Notes under the pieces: generated by a model
Database searches by the model: none
Told to the model about the DNA's origin: nothing
The model's input: the letters and a program-made list of their open reading frames with translations, nothing else
Assembly (NCBI GenBank): GCA_022559845.1
Contig: CM040120.1
Span: 163,476,334 to 163,540,333, forward strand
Direction: 5' to 3'
Length of the DNA stretch: 64,000 nt
From: Amorphophallus konjac
Lineage: Eukaryota; Streptophyta; Magnoliopsida; Alismatales; Araceae
Position numbers and translations under genes: made by a program
Shown here: piece by piece, positions 32,925 through 43,686 of the stretch
Layout: the number at the start of each line of letters is the position of its first letter
How positions within the stretch are numbered: position 1 is the first letter of the stretch

Positions 32925-33775
32925 ATCATACTTAGACCGTCACAACACTGTAACGGCCTTACGATAAGCCGTCACACTCTCTGTTGTATAACAATTTGCT
33001 CTGTGTCTCCGAAGAACCATAGATGGAGTATTACAATACTGTAACGGCCCCACGATAAACCGTCACAATCACTATGACGCCCCCACTATCGACCGTCAGG
33101 CGAACTATAGATAGAATTGGAAAATAGTCAATTTACTTATAAATAAGCTTAGTTATCTATGTTTTGACCTGATATCATGACTTCGAGTTTATTTATTGAT
33201 TCATGATAGGAATTGCATGATTACAAGCCTTTTAAGTTATTTTGAGTTATTTTCATTGACTAACTTTATAGTTTTGTATTTAAATCATGATTTTTTTCCA
33301 ATATTGCATTGATGGAGTTTTATTTTGGTTTCACATTGCTACACATTCTCTCTCTATCAATAGAGTCATTTTCTTTAAGTACATGGCGCATATTCTGGTA
33401 TGTTGTCCATTAGTTCACACTTTGCACTATAGGAACATTATTCTTGGACATGAGGACCTCTCTATTAGATATTCCTTCCAATGGACTAGGAAATCTTGTT
33501 TCAAGGCCTCCGTAATTCTCTGCGAGCCTGGGATTCCCACTAAGACACCGAGTTGGTTGTACCATGAAAGCCCAATCATTAGAAAACACTATCAATGGTT
33601 TCTAATTTTCAGATATGTAACGGATCAAGGTTGGACCGTCAGGCTCATCTAACGGCCCAATAAATGACCGTCACATATACTGAGTCCATCTTTATTTCTT
33701 TCAGGTTCAGACCATTGTAACGGCCCAATACTGGAGCGTCACGTTATGTAACGGCCCAGTACAAGACCGTCACAG
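32925..33775. repeat. ACGGCC...GACCGT palindrome arrays in T2 5' LTR
   Basis: Two clusters, 32925-33115 and 33612-33775. Each module pairs TGTAACGGC with GCCGTCACA-like arms around about 8-12 bases, for example near 32948, 33040, 33080, 33655, 33720 and 33750. The 3' LTR repeats them at 40930-41110 and 41622-41785. Confidence 0.75.
33453..33573 (+). repeat. Conserved LTR block, copy B (T2 5' LTR)
   Basis: AGATATTCCTTCC, GGACTAGGAAATC, AAGGCCTCCGTAA, GCCTGGGATTCCCACT, CCGAGTTGGTTGTACC. Copy C in the 3' LTR is nearly identical. Confidence 0.8.
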
Positions 33776-34975
33776 CTCTATATTTTGTTAACCCAAGGTT
33801 TGACCCACGGGTTGATATTCTAAGGTTCCTAGATGGATTGATAATGGTCTAGGACTTACCAAATTGATTCAAGATACCTAATTTAATTTATGGAAAGCAA
33901 GAAATGTACCGTTATGCTGCCGATTTATTTTCATGAGCATAACATAGTATAAGTCATTCTTGATCTTTCATATTCTAAATTGAAGCGTTCGTTCATTAAT
34001 TATTATTATCATGAACTTACTGAACTTATTGCATTCTTGGACATACTTTATTGTTACATGCGTAGAAGTAGCTTGATTTATACTTGAAGATGCGATCGAG
34101 CACTGATTGTGTTCAAGGGCTCTATGCTAGTCCCCTCGGCTGATTGTCGGAAACATACTATGATAAACCATGGGGTATGATAAACCATGGGGTATGATTG
34201 TCTGGGAGTACTTTCTTTATAAATAAGTGAAAATCCACGGCACGACATGACATTCTTGTACATGACTTTCTTGCTTGATATTCCACAGAAATTCATGAAG
34301 TACTTGCTCATAAACAAAAGATACTATAGTGATGATTATGTGGCTTGCTAGTACATTCTTAAAACATTCTTATTTATAAAAGGCCAATATCATATTCTTG
34401 TTACGTTCTTGCTAGTTCATTATTGCTCTCACTCTATCTTGCATGATCATTTTGTTACTTTGGTTACTCACATGATTGATCGCATTTCGCATGATTTTAC
34501 CTAAATTGTTTAGAGCTAAAATATTAATTACATTAATAGTGCTAATCATGTTGATGCGAAGATACCTACTGGGTAAGTGTGCTCATTACCTATTTTCAAT
34601 CTTTTTCAGGAAATGAAAGTGATTCAAATTCATAATCGGGTTATACAAGTTGCGGGTCCGAGAGCGAATGAAAGTGTTGTCAAGATGAGAGTGAAGACTT
34701 AGGAAAGTCTATATTGTTTATATCTAGTCCTTGTAATTTTATTTTTCTTGAGTCTAGTGGAATGGAAAAAGTATGAAAAGGTTATTGTACTTGAATACTC
34801 GATTTACCAATGAAATAAAGTTGGAGTTTGATCAATTATTATGCGATTGCATTCTTATGTGTGATTGCCTTGTGCTCTGATCATTCTTGTTTGCAAGAGG
34901 CTTACCATGCCGGTTGTTCGCGTTCCTCGAGTGAGTCTTCCGCTGTAATAAAGGCTCGTGGCGTGATAATTAAGT

Positions 34976-34986
34976 TGGTATCAGAG
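34976..34986 (+). promoter_or_regulatory. T2 primer binding site
   Basis: TGGTATCAGAG, complementary to initiator Met tRNA, a few bases after the LTR end. The next base breaks the match (GGC rather than GC). Confidence 0.8.
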
Positions 34987-35195
34987 GCTAAGTCTCAGGA
35001 CTTAGGGAGAAGAATCATGTCATAGGATGAGTCCAAGGACCCTTACCTATGAACTAAGGAAGAAATTTCCCATACCCATGTGAGAATTGGGTAGAGCCCA
35101 GGATAAGATAGTTAATTAACTTTAAGATAAATTTTCCTCCAATTTCACGATAAATAACAAATTGTTATATTTCTCTTAGGTACCGTATTATTACC

Positions 35196-36135
35196 ATGGC
35201 TCATCGCGTAGATTGGAATGACATGCAACAAACGGTTGCCGGCCTTACTCAGGCTTTACAAACCATGGCGCAAGCTGGCGCAGGGGAAAGGGCTGGCGAT
35301 TTACATCGTAATTTCTGGAGTTTAAACCCTCCGCGTTTCTATGGTTCTTCTAATCCGGATGAAGTAGAGAACTGGATTGATGAAATGAACCGTATATTTG
35401 ACGTCATTCAATGCACCGATCAAGAGAAGGTGCGTCTTGCAACCTTCCAACTCAACAAAGATGCCCGTACATGGTGGAAGTCGGTTCCGGCACCTCCGGC
35501 CGATGCACCTCATACGTGGGATGGCTTTCTCACCTTATTCCATGTCAAGTATTTCTCTGAGCATGTGAAAGAAAGAAAGGCTATGGAGTTCGCCTCTCTT
35601 CGACAAGGAATGCTGACAATGGTCGAATATGAACTATAATTCTCAAGGCTAGCACCTTATGCACCGCATCTAATCAGTACCGATCTATTAAAGACAAATC
35701 GGTTATGGACGGGTTACGTTCTGATTTTATTCAAAAGATTGTGACCCAAAATATCCGTACTTATGCGGAGATGGTTCAGTGGGCATACTTATGTGAAAGG
35801 ACCTTAGAAAAGGTTGAGAAATTGAAAGGGAAAGGAGAAAAGTCTAGCCGACGATCAGATCGGCGTTATAACAAAGAAAAGTTCAGTATCACGGAGCCTC
35901 ACAAAAGCCTTGATAATAAGAAGGGATCTAGGAGTGGGAACGGTGGAAGTTCCCAGAAAACAAGAAGATTAAGGAGGAGGAGCAAGTCGCCACGGCTTGC
36001 AGTTTTTGCAAAAAGTTCAGCCATTCGGCTAAAGAGTGCTGGAAGCGCCTCGACGCTTGTTTACGTTGTGGAAACATGGAGCATCGGATGTCGGATTGTC
36101 GCCTTATGAAGGACCAGTCATCTGCTGGTGGACGC
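35196..36135 (+). pseudogene. T2 Gag, broken
   Basis: The start at ATG 35196 follows CCATGG context and a leader of about 210 bp. The first 147 codons encode the retrotransposon Gag domain (RFYGSSNPDEVENWI, ARTWWKSVPAP, VKYFSEHVKERKAMEF). A TAA at 35637 replaces Gln before FSRLAPYAPH. The frame is shifted around 35650-35700, is open again from 35705 (LRSDFIQKIV, AYLCERTLEKVEKLKG), and shifts once more near 35965. It then reads two intact CCHC knuckles, CSFCKKFSHSAKEC and CLRCGNMEHRMSDC (about 35998-36110). Gag packages the RNA into virus-like particles. Confidence 0.85.
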
Positions 36136-39100
36136 AGGAGGCAAGCTCGCCTCAATGCCATTCTAGAAGAAGAGGAAGCGCCCAGGGATGGTGGGCTTAT
36201 GGAACGTACTCTTCAAATTTGTTCCTGTCCTGCATTTGTGCTATTTGATATTGGTGCCTCTCATTCTTTTATCTCCACTACTTTTGCAAAAATAATACCA
36301 ATTGCATCAGTTCCCTTACCTTCAGATCTTGCTATTTCCACACCCTTAGGTTCTGGAACAAAGCTTACCAACTATTATCCTGATAGCGAAGTGATAGTAG
36401 AAGGTCATAATCTCCCCGCAAACTTAGTATGCCTTGACATGAAAGGTTATAATGCCATTTTAGGGGTAGATTGGCTTGTAGATGATGATGCTTATATCAA
36501 TTGCATAAACATGATTATATCCTTCCGAAAACCCGGTCTTCCGAAATTCTCTTTTCTTAGCATCAAATACAAGAAACACCCCACTATCATATCCTCACTT
36601 CACGCTTGCAAACTTATCTCACAAGGATGTGAAACTTTTCTTGCTTCAAATCATTATTACGTAGTCCAATGAAATTATCATAGCAGACATCCCTATTATA
36701 AATGAGTTCCCAGATGTATTCCAATCCGAATTACCCAGTTTAGCACCCAAAAGGGAAGTGAACTTCACTATTGAACTCATTCCAGGAGCAGCACCTGTTT
36801 CTATAGCCCTTTACAGGATGTCCCCCACAGAACTCAAGGAACTAAAGAAGCAGTTGCACGAACTACTGGATAAGGGCTTCATCAGACCTAGCACATCCCC
36901 TTGGGGTGCACCAGTTCTTTTTGTCAAGAAGAAGGATGGTTCTCTCAAGCTATGCATCGATTATCGGTGACTGAATCAACTTACAATCAAAAACAAGTAT
37001 CCGTTGCCACGTATTGATGAGCTCTTCGATTAGCTTTCGGGAGCAGAATATTTCTCCAAGATTGACCTCAGATCAGGTTATCATCAGCTTAGAATTAAAG
37101 AAGAAGACATTTATAAATCGGCTTTTCGAAGTCGTTATGGTCACTATGAATTCATGGTAATGCCGTTCGGGTTAACTAATGCCCCATCAGCATTTATGCA
37201 ACTTATGAACAATGTTTTCCAATCATATCTGGACCAATTCATCGTCGTCTTCATTGATGACATATTGATATACTCCAAGACAAAAGAGGAACACGAAGAA
37301 CATCTGAGGATAGCTCTGCAAACACTTTGAGAACATAAACTTTATGCCAAGCTTAACAAATGTCAATTCTGGCTCAAGGAAGTTTCATTCCTAGGCCACA
37401 TTATTTCAAAGGAAGGAATCGATGTGGATCCTTCGAAAGTAGAAGCTGTCAGGAATCGGAGCCGGCCAACGACTGTATCAGAAGTAAGAAGCTTTCTGGG
37501 TCTAGCAGGTTACTATAGGAGGTTCATTAAGGACTTCTCAAAAATTGCAGTTCCTTTAACTAGACTCACAAGAAAATAAAATCCGTTTATTTGGTCAGAG
37601 GAATGTGAAAAGAGTTTTCAAACGCTTAAGAATCATCTTACTACAGCTCCTATTCTATCACTACCAGTGGAAGCTGGTGGATTCGAAGTATATACGGATG
37701 CGTCTGATATTGGTTTAGGATGTGTCCTCATGCAAGATGGAAGAGTAATCTGCCATTCTTCAAGACAATTAAAATGCCACGAGGAAAATTATCCTGTGCA
37801 TGATTTGGAATTGGCAGCTGTTATTTTCACCTTAAAAATTTGGCGTCATTATCTCTATGGAGAAAAGTTCACGGTATACTCGGACCACAAGAGCTTGAAA
37901 TATTTATTTTTTTAAAAAGAGCTAAATATGAGGCAGAGAAGATGGTTAGAATACCTCAGAGATTTTGATTTTGCTATTCAATATCATCCTGGCAAGGGTA
38001 ATGCTGTAGCCGATGCACTCAGTAGGAAATCAATGGGAATGCTATCAAGTCTTATGGTTAGTATAACTAATCTTATTCCTCAGTTTGCTCAGTTGAATTT
38101 AGATATTGACACAAAGGAAGAGGATTGCTTCATGGCCAATATCCAAGCTCAACCAACATTAATAGAGAATCTGGTCAAGTTACAAGATGATGATCCCGCG
38201 TTACTGGAGATTAAAGCTAACATAGATCAGACGCCGGATTTCTCTGTTTCCAATGGTGGAAGATTGCTATTTAAGGGCCGAGTATGTGTACCAGATCATG
38301 AGGATAAGAAGAAATTGATCCTAGAAGAAGCACAGAATTCCAAGTACACCATTCATCTAGGAGGAACAAAGATGTATCAAGATCTCAAAAGAAACTTCTG
38401 GTGGCCCAATATGAAGAGAGAGATAGCAGATTTCGTGTCTTACTGTCTCACTTGCCAACAAGTTAAAGCAGAGCATTTTAGACCCACCGGTAAATTACAT
38501 CCCTTAGACATCCCAATATGGAAGTGGGAGAGTATAGGGATGGATTTCATCATGGGTTTACCTAAGACTAGAGGAGGACACGATGGTATATAGACCAATT
38601 GACTAAATCTGCACATTTTCTACCAATAAAAAGTCGATGGTCTGTGGATATTCTAGCAGAATTATACATAAAAAAAATTGTCAAATTACATGGTGTCCCT
38701 GTCACTATTATATCTGATAGAGATCCTCGATTCACATCACATTTCTGGAAGGGTCTACAAAACTCACTAGGGACTGGATTGAACTTTAGCACGGCCTTTC
38801 ATCCTCAAACAGATGGTCAGACGGAAAGAACAAATCAAGTAGTAGAAGATATGCTCAGGGCTTGTGCTATCAATTTTGGAGGAAGTTGGCATGATCACTT
38901 GTCTCTGGTAGAATTTACATATAACAACAGTTATCAAGCCAGCATACAAAGGCACCTTTTGAAGCGTTATCTGGAAAAAGCTGTAGATCACCTATTTGTT
39001 AGAATGAAATAGGGGAAAGGCAATTTCTAGGCCTCGACCTTATCAGGGATTCTATAGAGAAGATCAAGCTCATTCGAGAAAGACTACAGATGGCACAAGA

Positions 39101-39656
39101 TAGGCAAAAGTCTTATGCCGATAATCGAAGGCGCGATTTGGAGTTTCAGGTTGGAGATCATGTATATCTAAAGGTTTCTCTGGGTCGTGGTATTCGAAGA
39201 TTTGGCATTAAAGGTAAGCTAACTCCCAAGGTCATTGGCCCATTTGAAATTCTTGAAAGGGTCGGTGAAGTAGCTTATAGACTGGTTTTACCTCCACAAT
39301 TAGCAGGACTTCATGACGTATTTCACGTCTCTATGCTGAAAAAGTATGTATATGATCCCGACCATGTTATCACTTATGATAATTTGGAAATTCAGAAGGA
39401 CATGACGTACGAGCAAACACCAATAAAGATTTTGGAACGAGAAGTACGTCAACTAAGGAATAATGTTATTCCTATGGTCAAGATCCAATGGAAGAAAGCA
39501 TGGCCATATGAAGCAACATGGGAAACCGAAGAAGGTATGCGGAAAAGATTTCCAAAATTATTTAGTTGTAAGTACAATCTCCATAATCCATGTATTGAAT
39601 TTGGGGACCAAATTCTTCTAAGTAGGGGAGGGTGTAGTGCCCCAAAATTTATATAA
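36136..39656 (+). pseudogene. T2 Pol: protease, RT, RNase H, integrase, chromodomain, broken
   Basis: The protease motif LFDIGASHSFIS (about 36240) has Ile for the Thr of DTG. RT spans about 36760-37440: [31 protein letters not shown] and catalytic [11 protein letters not shown]. RNase H opens [13 protein letters not shown] (37680). Integrase: zinc finger ending CLTCQQVK (38440), SDRDPRFTSHFW and HPQTDGQTERTNQVVEDML (about 38715-38860). The chromodomain (about 39430-39560) includes EREVRQLRNNVIPMVKIQW and ATWETEEGMR. Stops include TGA for Arg at 36968 and 37328 and TAG for Gln at 37032. A deletion near 38590 removes a few codons before QLTKSAHF, and 39000-39090 is shifted. The last frame reads through the polypurine tract and stops inside the LTR. 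Confidence 0.88.
39620..39632 (+). promoter_or_regulatory. T2 polypurine tract
   Basis: AAGTAGGGGAGGG directly before TGTAGTGCCCC of the 3' LTR. F has the identical tract at 48665-48677. Confidence 0.8.
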
Positions 39657-42600
39657 GTAATTTCTGGATTATTTAATAAGTTTCTAGAATTTATAAAGGC
39701 CTAAATAAATTAATAAATACCTTATTAGATTAATAAGTTATTATAAGGCCTAATTGTGTTAAATAATTAGCCTAGCCTATTCAAGTAAGACTCAAAAGGT
39801 TTAAGGACTAAGTCCATTAAGTTTGGCCCATATTCTAGAAGGTTATTTAGCTTATTCACAGATTTTAAAGGATAAATATCCCTTAATTAGATAATTAGAA
39901 GGATAAACGAATAAAAGAGTTTTAACAAATTGAAACTCTATACACGTTTGATGTAACGGTCTATCGGGCGACCGCTACAGCTATGTAACGCACTAGACCT
40001 GATGCGTTACACCTCTGTCAGTTCTTTGAATGGAGGAACTTGCAAAAAGATTATATCTTTGGGATCCTATCTGCAAGAGACCTAATTAGGAGAACATGTA
40101 AGGTTATTAGGGACTCTTAAGGATCAGGTTTTGGCCAACTAAGGACTCTGGAATCGATCTAATCCTCAAACCCTAGCCAAATCCCTATAAATAAGACCCA
40201 GTTCTGAACTGAGCGACCCTTACTTTTGGCTCGTGAAGAATCAAGGTAAGGAGATAGAATTTAGGGTAAGTTCTTTAGAAGGTTTTGTTTATAACACTTT
40301 AGACTAATAGCTCTCCAAATTCGTGCTAGGAGATCAACCAACCAAGGAGATTGAATCTTCCAAAGTTGCTGCTCGGACCTTAGCAACCCAAGAAACTGAA
40401 CATAAGTCCTCTGAAGATCAGGAGATTTGGACATCTAAACGAGGTAATTAGAGTTTGGTTATTTAAAACTTTTTGTTCCCCGTAGTTTCATCTTATTACC
40501 CTCAAAATTTCACATTCTTAGGTTAAGAAGCTGAGGATCTAGAGCAACGAGAAGTTGCTGGAAACTCACTGGAAAGAGAGAACTAGGGCGCGTCTTTCAG
40601 ACTCAAATCAGAAGTTTAAAGCCTAGTTAAGAAGTAGGTCATCTCATGATTAGCAAGAATATCTTGTTAGGGATAAAAGCCCTCTGATTGTGCTTGATTT
40701 CATGCACTATAGATCACAGATTTCATGTTTTAGTGGGTTCATGCATACATACATATTTTTAGCCCTAATCAAAGATCAAAGATATTATCTTGTCAATTCA
40801 CTGCAACCTATGCATCTAGATGACATTTACTTCATTTTGTCATGATTGGGGTAGTTAAATCTTTTCAAAACATGACATGGTTTCAAATCATAGTCTTTTA
40901 GATTCTTTATACTGTTAGCAGGGACTCTGACGCATCATACTTAGACCGTCACAACACTGTAACGGGCTTACGATAAGCCGTCACACTCTCTGTTGTATAA
41001 AAATTTGCTATGTGTCTCCGAAGAACCATAGATGGAGCATTACAATACTGTAACGGCCCCACGATAAACTGTCACAATCACTATGACGCCCCCACTATCG
41101 ACCGTCAGGTGAACTGTAGATAGAATTGGAAAACAGTCAATTTACTTATAAATAAGCCTAGTTATCTAAGTTTTGACCTGATATCATGACTTTGAGTTTA
41201 TTTATTGATTCATGATAGGAATTGCATGATTACAAGCTTTTTAAGTTATTTTGAGTTATTTTCATTGACTAAATTTATAGTTTTGTATTTAAATTATGAT
41301 TTTTTTCCAATATTGCATTGACGGAGTTTTATTTTGGTTTCACATTGCTACACATTCTTTCTCTATCAATAGAGTCATTTTCTTTAAGTACATGACGCAT
41401 ATTCCGGTATGTTGTCCATTAGTTCACACTTTGCACTATAGGAACATTATTCTTGGACATGAGGACCTCTCTATTAGATATTCCTTCCAATGGACTAGGA
41501 ATTCTTGTTTCAAGACCTCCGTAATTCTCCACGAGCCTGGGATTCCCACTAGGACGCCGAGTTGGTTGTACCATGAAAGCCCAATCATTAGAAAACACTA
41601 TCAATGGTTTCTGATTTTCGGATATGTAACGGATCAAGGTTGGACCGTCAGGCTCATCTAACGGCCCAATAAACGACCGTCACATATACTAAGTCCATCT
41701 TTATTTGTTTCGGATTCAGACCATTGTAACGGCCCAACACTGGAGCGTCACGTTATGTAACGGCCCAGTACAAGACCGCCATAGCTCTATATTTTGTTAA
41801 CCCAAGGTTTGACCCATGGGTTGATATTCTAAGTTTCCTAGATGGATTGATAATGGTTTAGGACTTACCAAATTGATTCAAGATACCTAATTTAATTTAT
41901 GGAAAGCAAGAAATGTATCGTTATGCTACCGATTTATTTCCATGAGCATAACATAGTATAAGTCATTCTTGATCTTTCATATTCTAAATTGAAGCATTCA
42001 TTAATTATTATTATCATGAACTTACTGAACTTATTGCATTCTTGGCCATACTTTATTGTTAGATGCGTGGAAGTAGCTTGATTTATACTTGAATATGCGA
42101 TCGAGCATTGATTATGTTCAAGGGCTCTATGCTAGTCCCCTCGGCTGATTGTCATAAACATACTATGATAAACCATGGGGTATGATGCTACTGGCATCGC
42201 ATTACACTGGGAGTACTTTCTTTATAAATAAGTGAAAATCCATGGCACGACATGACATTCTTGTACATGACTTTCTTGCTTGATATTCCACAGAAATTCA
42301 CGAAGTACCTGCTCATAAACAAAAGATACTAGAGTGATGGTTATGTGCCTTGATAGTACATTCTCGATACATTCTTATTTATGAAAGGCCAATATCATGT
42401 TCTTGTTACGTTCTTGCTAGTTCATTCTTGCTCTCATTCTATCTTACATGATCGTTTTGTTACTTTGGTTACTCGCATGATTGATCGCATTTCGCATGAT
42501 TTTACCTAAATTCTTTAGAGCTAAAATGCTAATTACTTTAATAGTGCTAATCATGTTGATGCGAAGATACCTACTGGGCAAGTGTGCTCATTACCTATTT

Positions 42601-42949
42601 CGAATCCTTTTCAGGAAATGAAAGTGATTCGAATTCGGATTCGGGTTATACAAGTAGCGGGTCCGAGAGCGAATGAAAATGCTGTCAAGAGTGAAGACTT
42701 AGGAAAGTCTATATTGTTTAGATGGAGTCTTTGTAATTTCTTATTTCTTGAGTCTAGTGGAATGGAAAAAGTATGAAAATGTTATTGCACTTGAATACTC
42801 GATTTACCAATGAAATAAAGTTGGAGTTTGATTAATTATTATGCGATTGCATTCTTATGTGTGATTGCCTTGCGCTCTGATCATTCTTGCTTGCAAGAGG
42901 CTTGCCATGCCGGCTGTTCACGTTCCTCGAGCGAGTCTTCCGCTGTAAT
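39633..42949 (+). repeat. T2 3' LTR, lacking its last bases
   Basis: Same order of elements as the 5' LTR: TATA 40186-40193, donor 40245/40246, palindromes 40930-41110 and 41622-41785, conserved block 41462-41582, acceptor 42614. Homology to the 5' LTR stops at CTGTAATA (42949), about 19 bases short of the expected end. The upstream GTAAGT at 34573 of the 5' LTR is GCAAGT here. Confidence 0.85.
41462..41582 (+). repeat. Conserved LTR block, copy C (T2 3' LTR)
   Basis: Near identical to copy B, with AAGACCTCCGTAA and GGACGCCGAGTTGGTTGTACC. Confidence 0.8.
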
Positions 42950-43357
42950 AATGACTGTGTGGCCATGCTTTCCACATTCGAAGCACACAATGTGCTTACC
43001 TCTAGATCTAAAATTACTTCTATAAAAAACCTTTTTGTTGGCAGGGAAGTTAACAAATTTAGAATAAACTTTTTCTCCCTGAACATGCCAACAGTGAGCA
43101 GCAATGTGGCTAAATTTTTCACAATGAGAACATAGAATTTTCTTATTCTGAAATGCATGATTCTTAACATGAAATTTCTTAGCATTCAGGTCATCTTGTT
43201 TCATTAATCTACATTCATGCATAGGATGACCACTTTTATGACAGTAAAAATATTGAATCCTTTTATTTTTTAGTGTTTTCTATTTTTTATTTTCCTTTTG
43301 AATTTTAGTTGCAGTAGACTGTTTTATGGATTGTCTTGAGGTTCCAGCCACTTCTGA
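42950..43357 (-). pseudogene. Retroelement Gag fragment with three zinc knuckles
   Basis: Minus-strand translation gives YFYCHKSGHPMHEC (first Cys of CCHC replaced by Tyr), then CSHCEKFSHIAAHC (intact), then CFECGKHGHTV, cut at the T2 LTR edge before its final Cys. A stop precedes the first knuckle. About 410 bp lie between the broken end of T2 and the end of LTR D. It resembles copia-type Gag tails with several knuckles, but I cannot assign a family; it does not match the S1 or S2 Gag closely. Confidence 0.6.
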
Positions 43358-43686
43358 TGTCATGTCCCGAGATTATGCAGCAGAAACAATCGGGAATGTG
43401 AACAGTCGGCTAGTACGTCTCGAGCAAGCAATATAATCAGAGCGCAAGATAATCACATAAAAGTAATTACATAATGTAATTCACTAAAAACCTTCAATTC
43501 TACTTCTTCATAAAATAATTCCCAAAGTACATAAGATCTTGACTCTTGTCACTATACTCAATAAAATAAAAATTACATCATGACTCGACTAGACATTTGA
43601 CAACTAAAGCTTCTCTCGAGTCACGTGTCCTTCAATCGCTCTTGGATCCATCACTTGAGTAATCTGAATCTGACCCACTAGAATTT

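Larger units (their letters stand above)
32236..34609 (+). other. Putative LTR-contained intron, T2 5' LTR
   Basis: Donor AAG/GTAAGG at 32235/32236; acceptor CTTTTTCAG ending at 34609; length 2374. The 3' LTR has the equivalent 40246-42614, and LTR D has 46059 down to 43687 (2373). It holds the palindromes and the conserved block. Not demonstrated to be spliced. Confidence 0.45.
31623..34968 (+). repeat. T2 5' LTR
   Basis: Starts TGTAGTTCCCC (TGTAGTGCCCC in the 3' copy) and ends GCGTGATA. Parts in order: TATA (32176-32183), a conserved CCTTACTTTTGGCTCG near the presumed start site, donor-like AAG/GTAAGG (32235/32236), palindromes (32925-33115), conserved block (33453-33573), more palindromes (33612-33775), acceptor-like TTTTTCAG (34609) and GAAATAAAG (34811). 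ORFs inside are not credible genes. Confidence 0.85.
31623..42949 (+). mobile_element. Chromovirus T2 (Tekay/Del-like Ty3/gypsy), nearly complete
   Basis: 5' LTR 31623-34968, PBS 34976-34986, gag-pol 35196-39656, polypurine tract 39620-39632, 3' LTR 39633-42949. The two LTRs are near identical over 3.3 kb, with scattered substitutions and a small indel near 42185. The 3' LTR lacks the last ~19 bases (AGGCTCGTGGCGTGATA-like end), and its right flank is a Gag fragment, not the Tat integrase of the left flank. No target duplication is therefore found, and a deletion or recombination has removed the right border. The order PR-RT-RH-INT-chromodomain and the long LTR support Tekay/Del. Confidence 0.9.

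Noticed and set aside
33287..33652. 121-codon ORF present in both T2 LTRs (also 41296-41661)
   Set aside because: It overlaps the conserved LTR block and palindromes; it repeats only because the LTRs are duplicates, and other families with the block lack the frame.
34573..34609. GTAAGT to TTTTTCAG as a 37-nt intron in T2
   Set aside because: Too short for a plant intron, and the 3' LTR has GCAAGT; the upstream GTAAGG donor is the better candidate.
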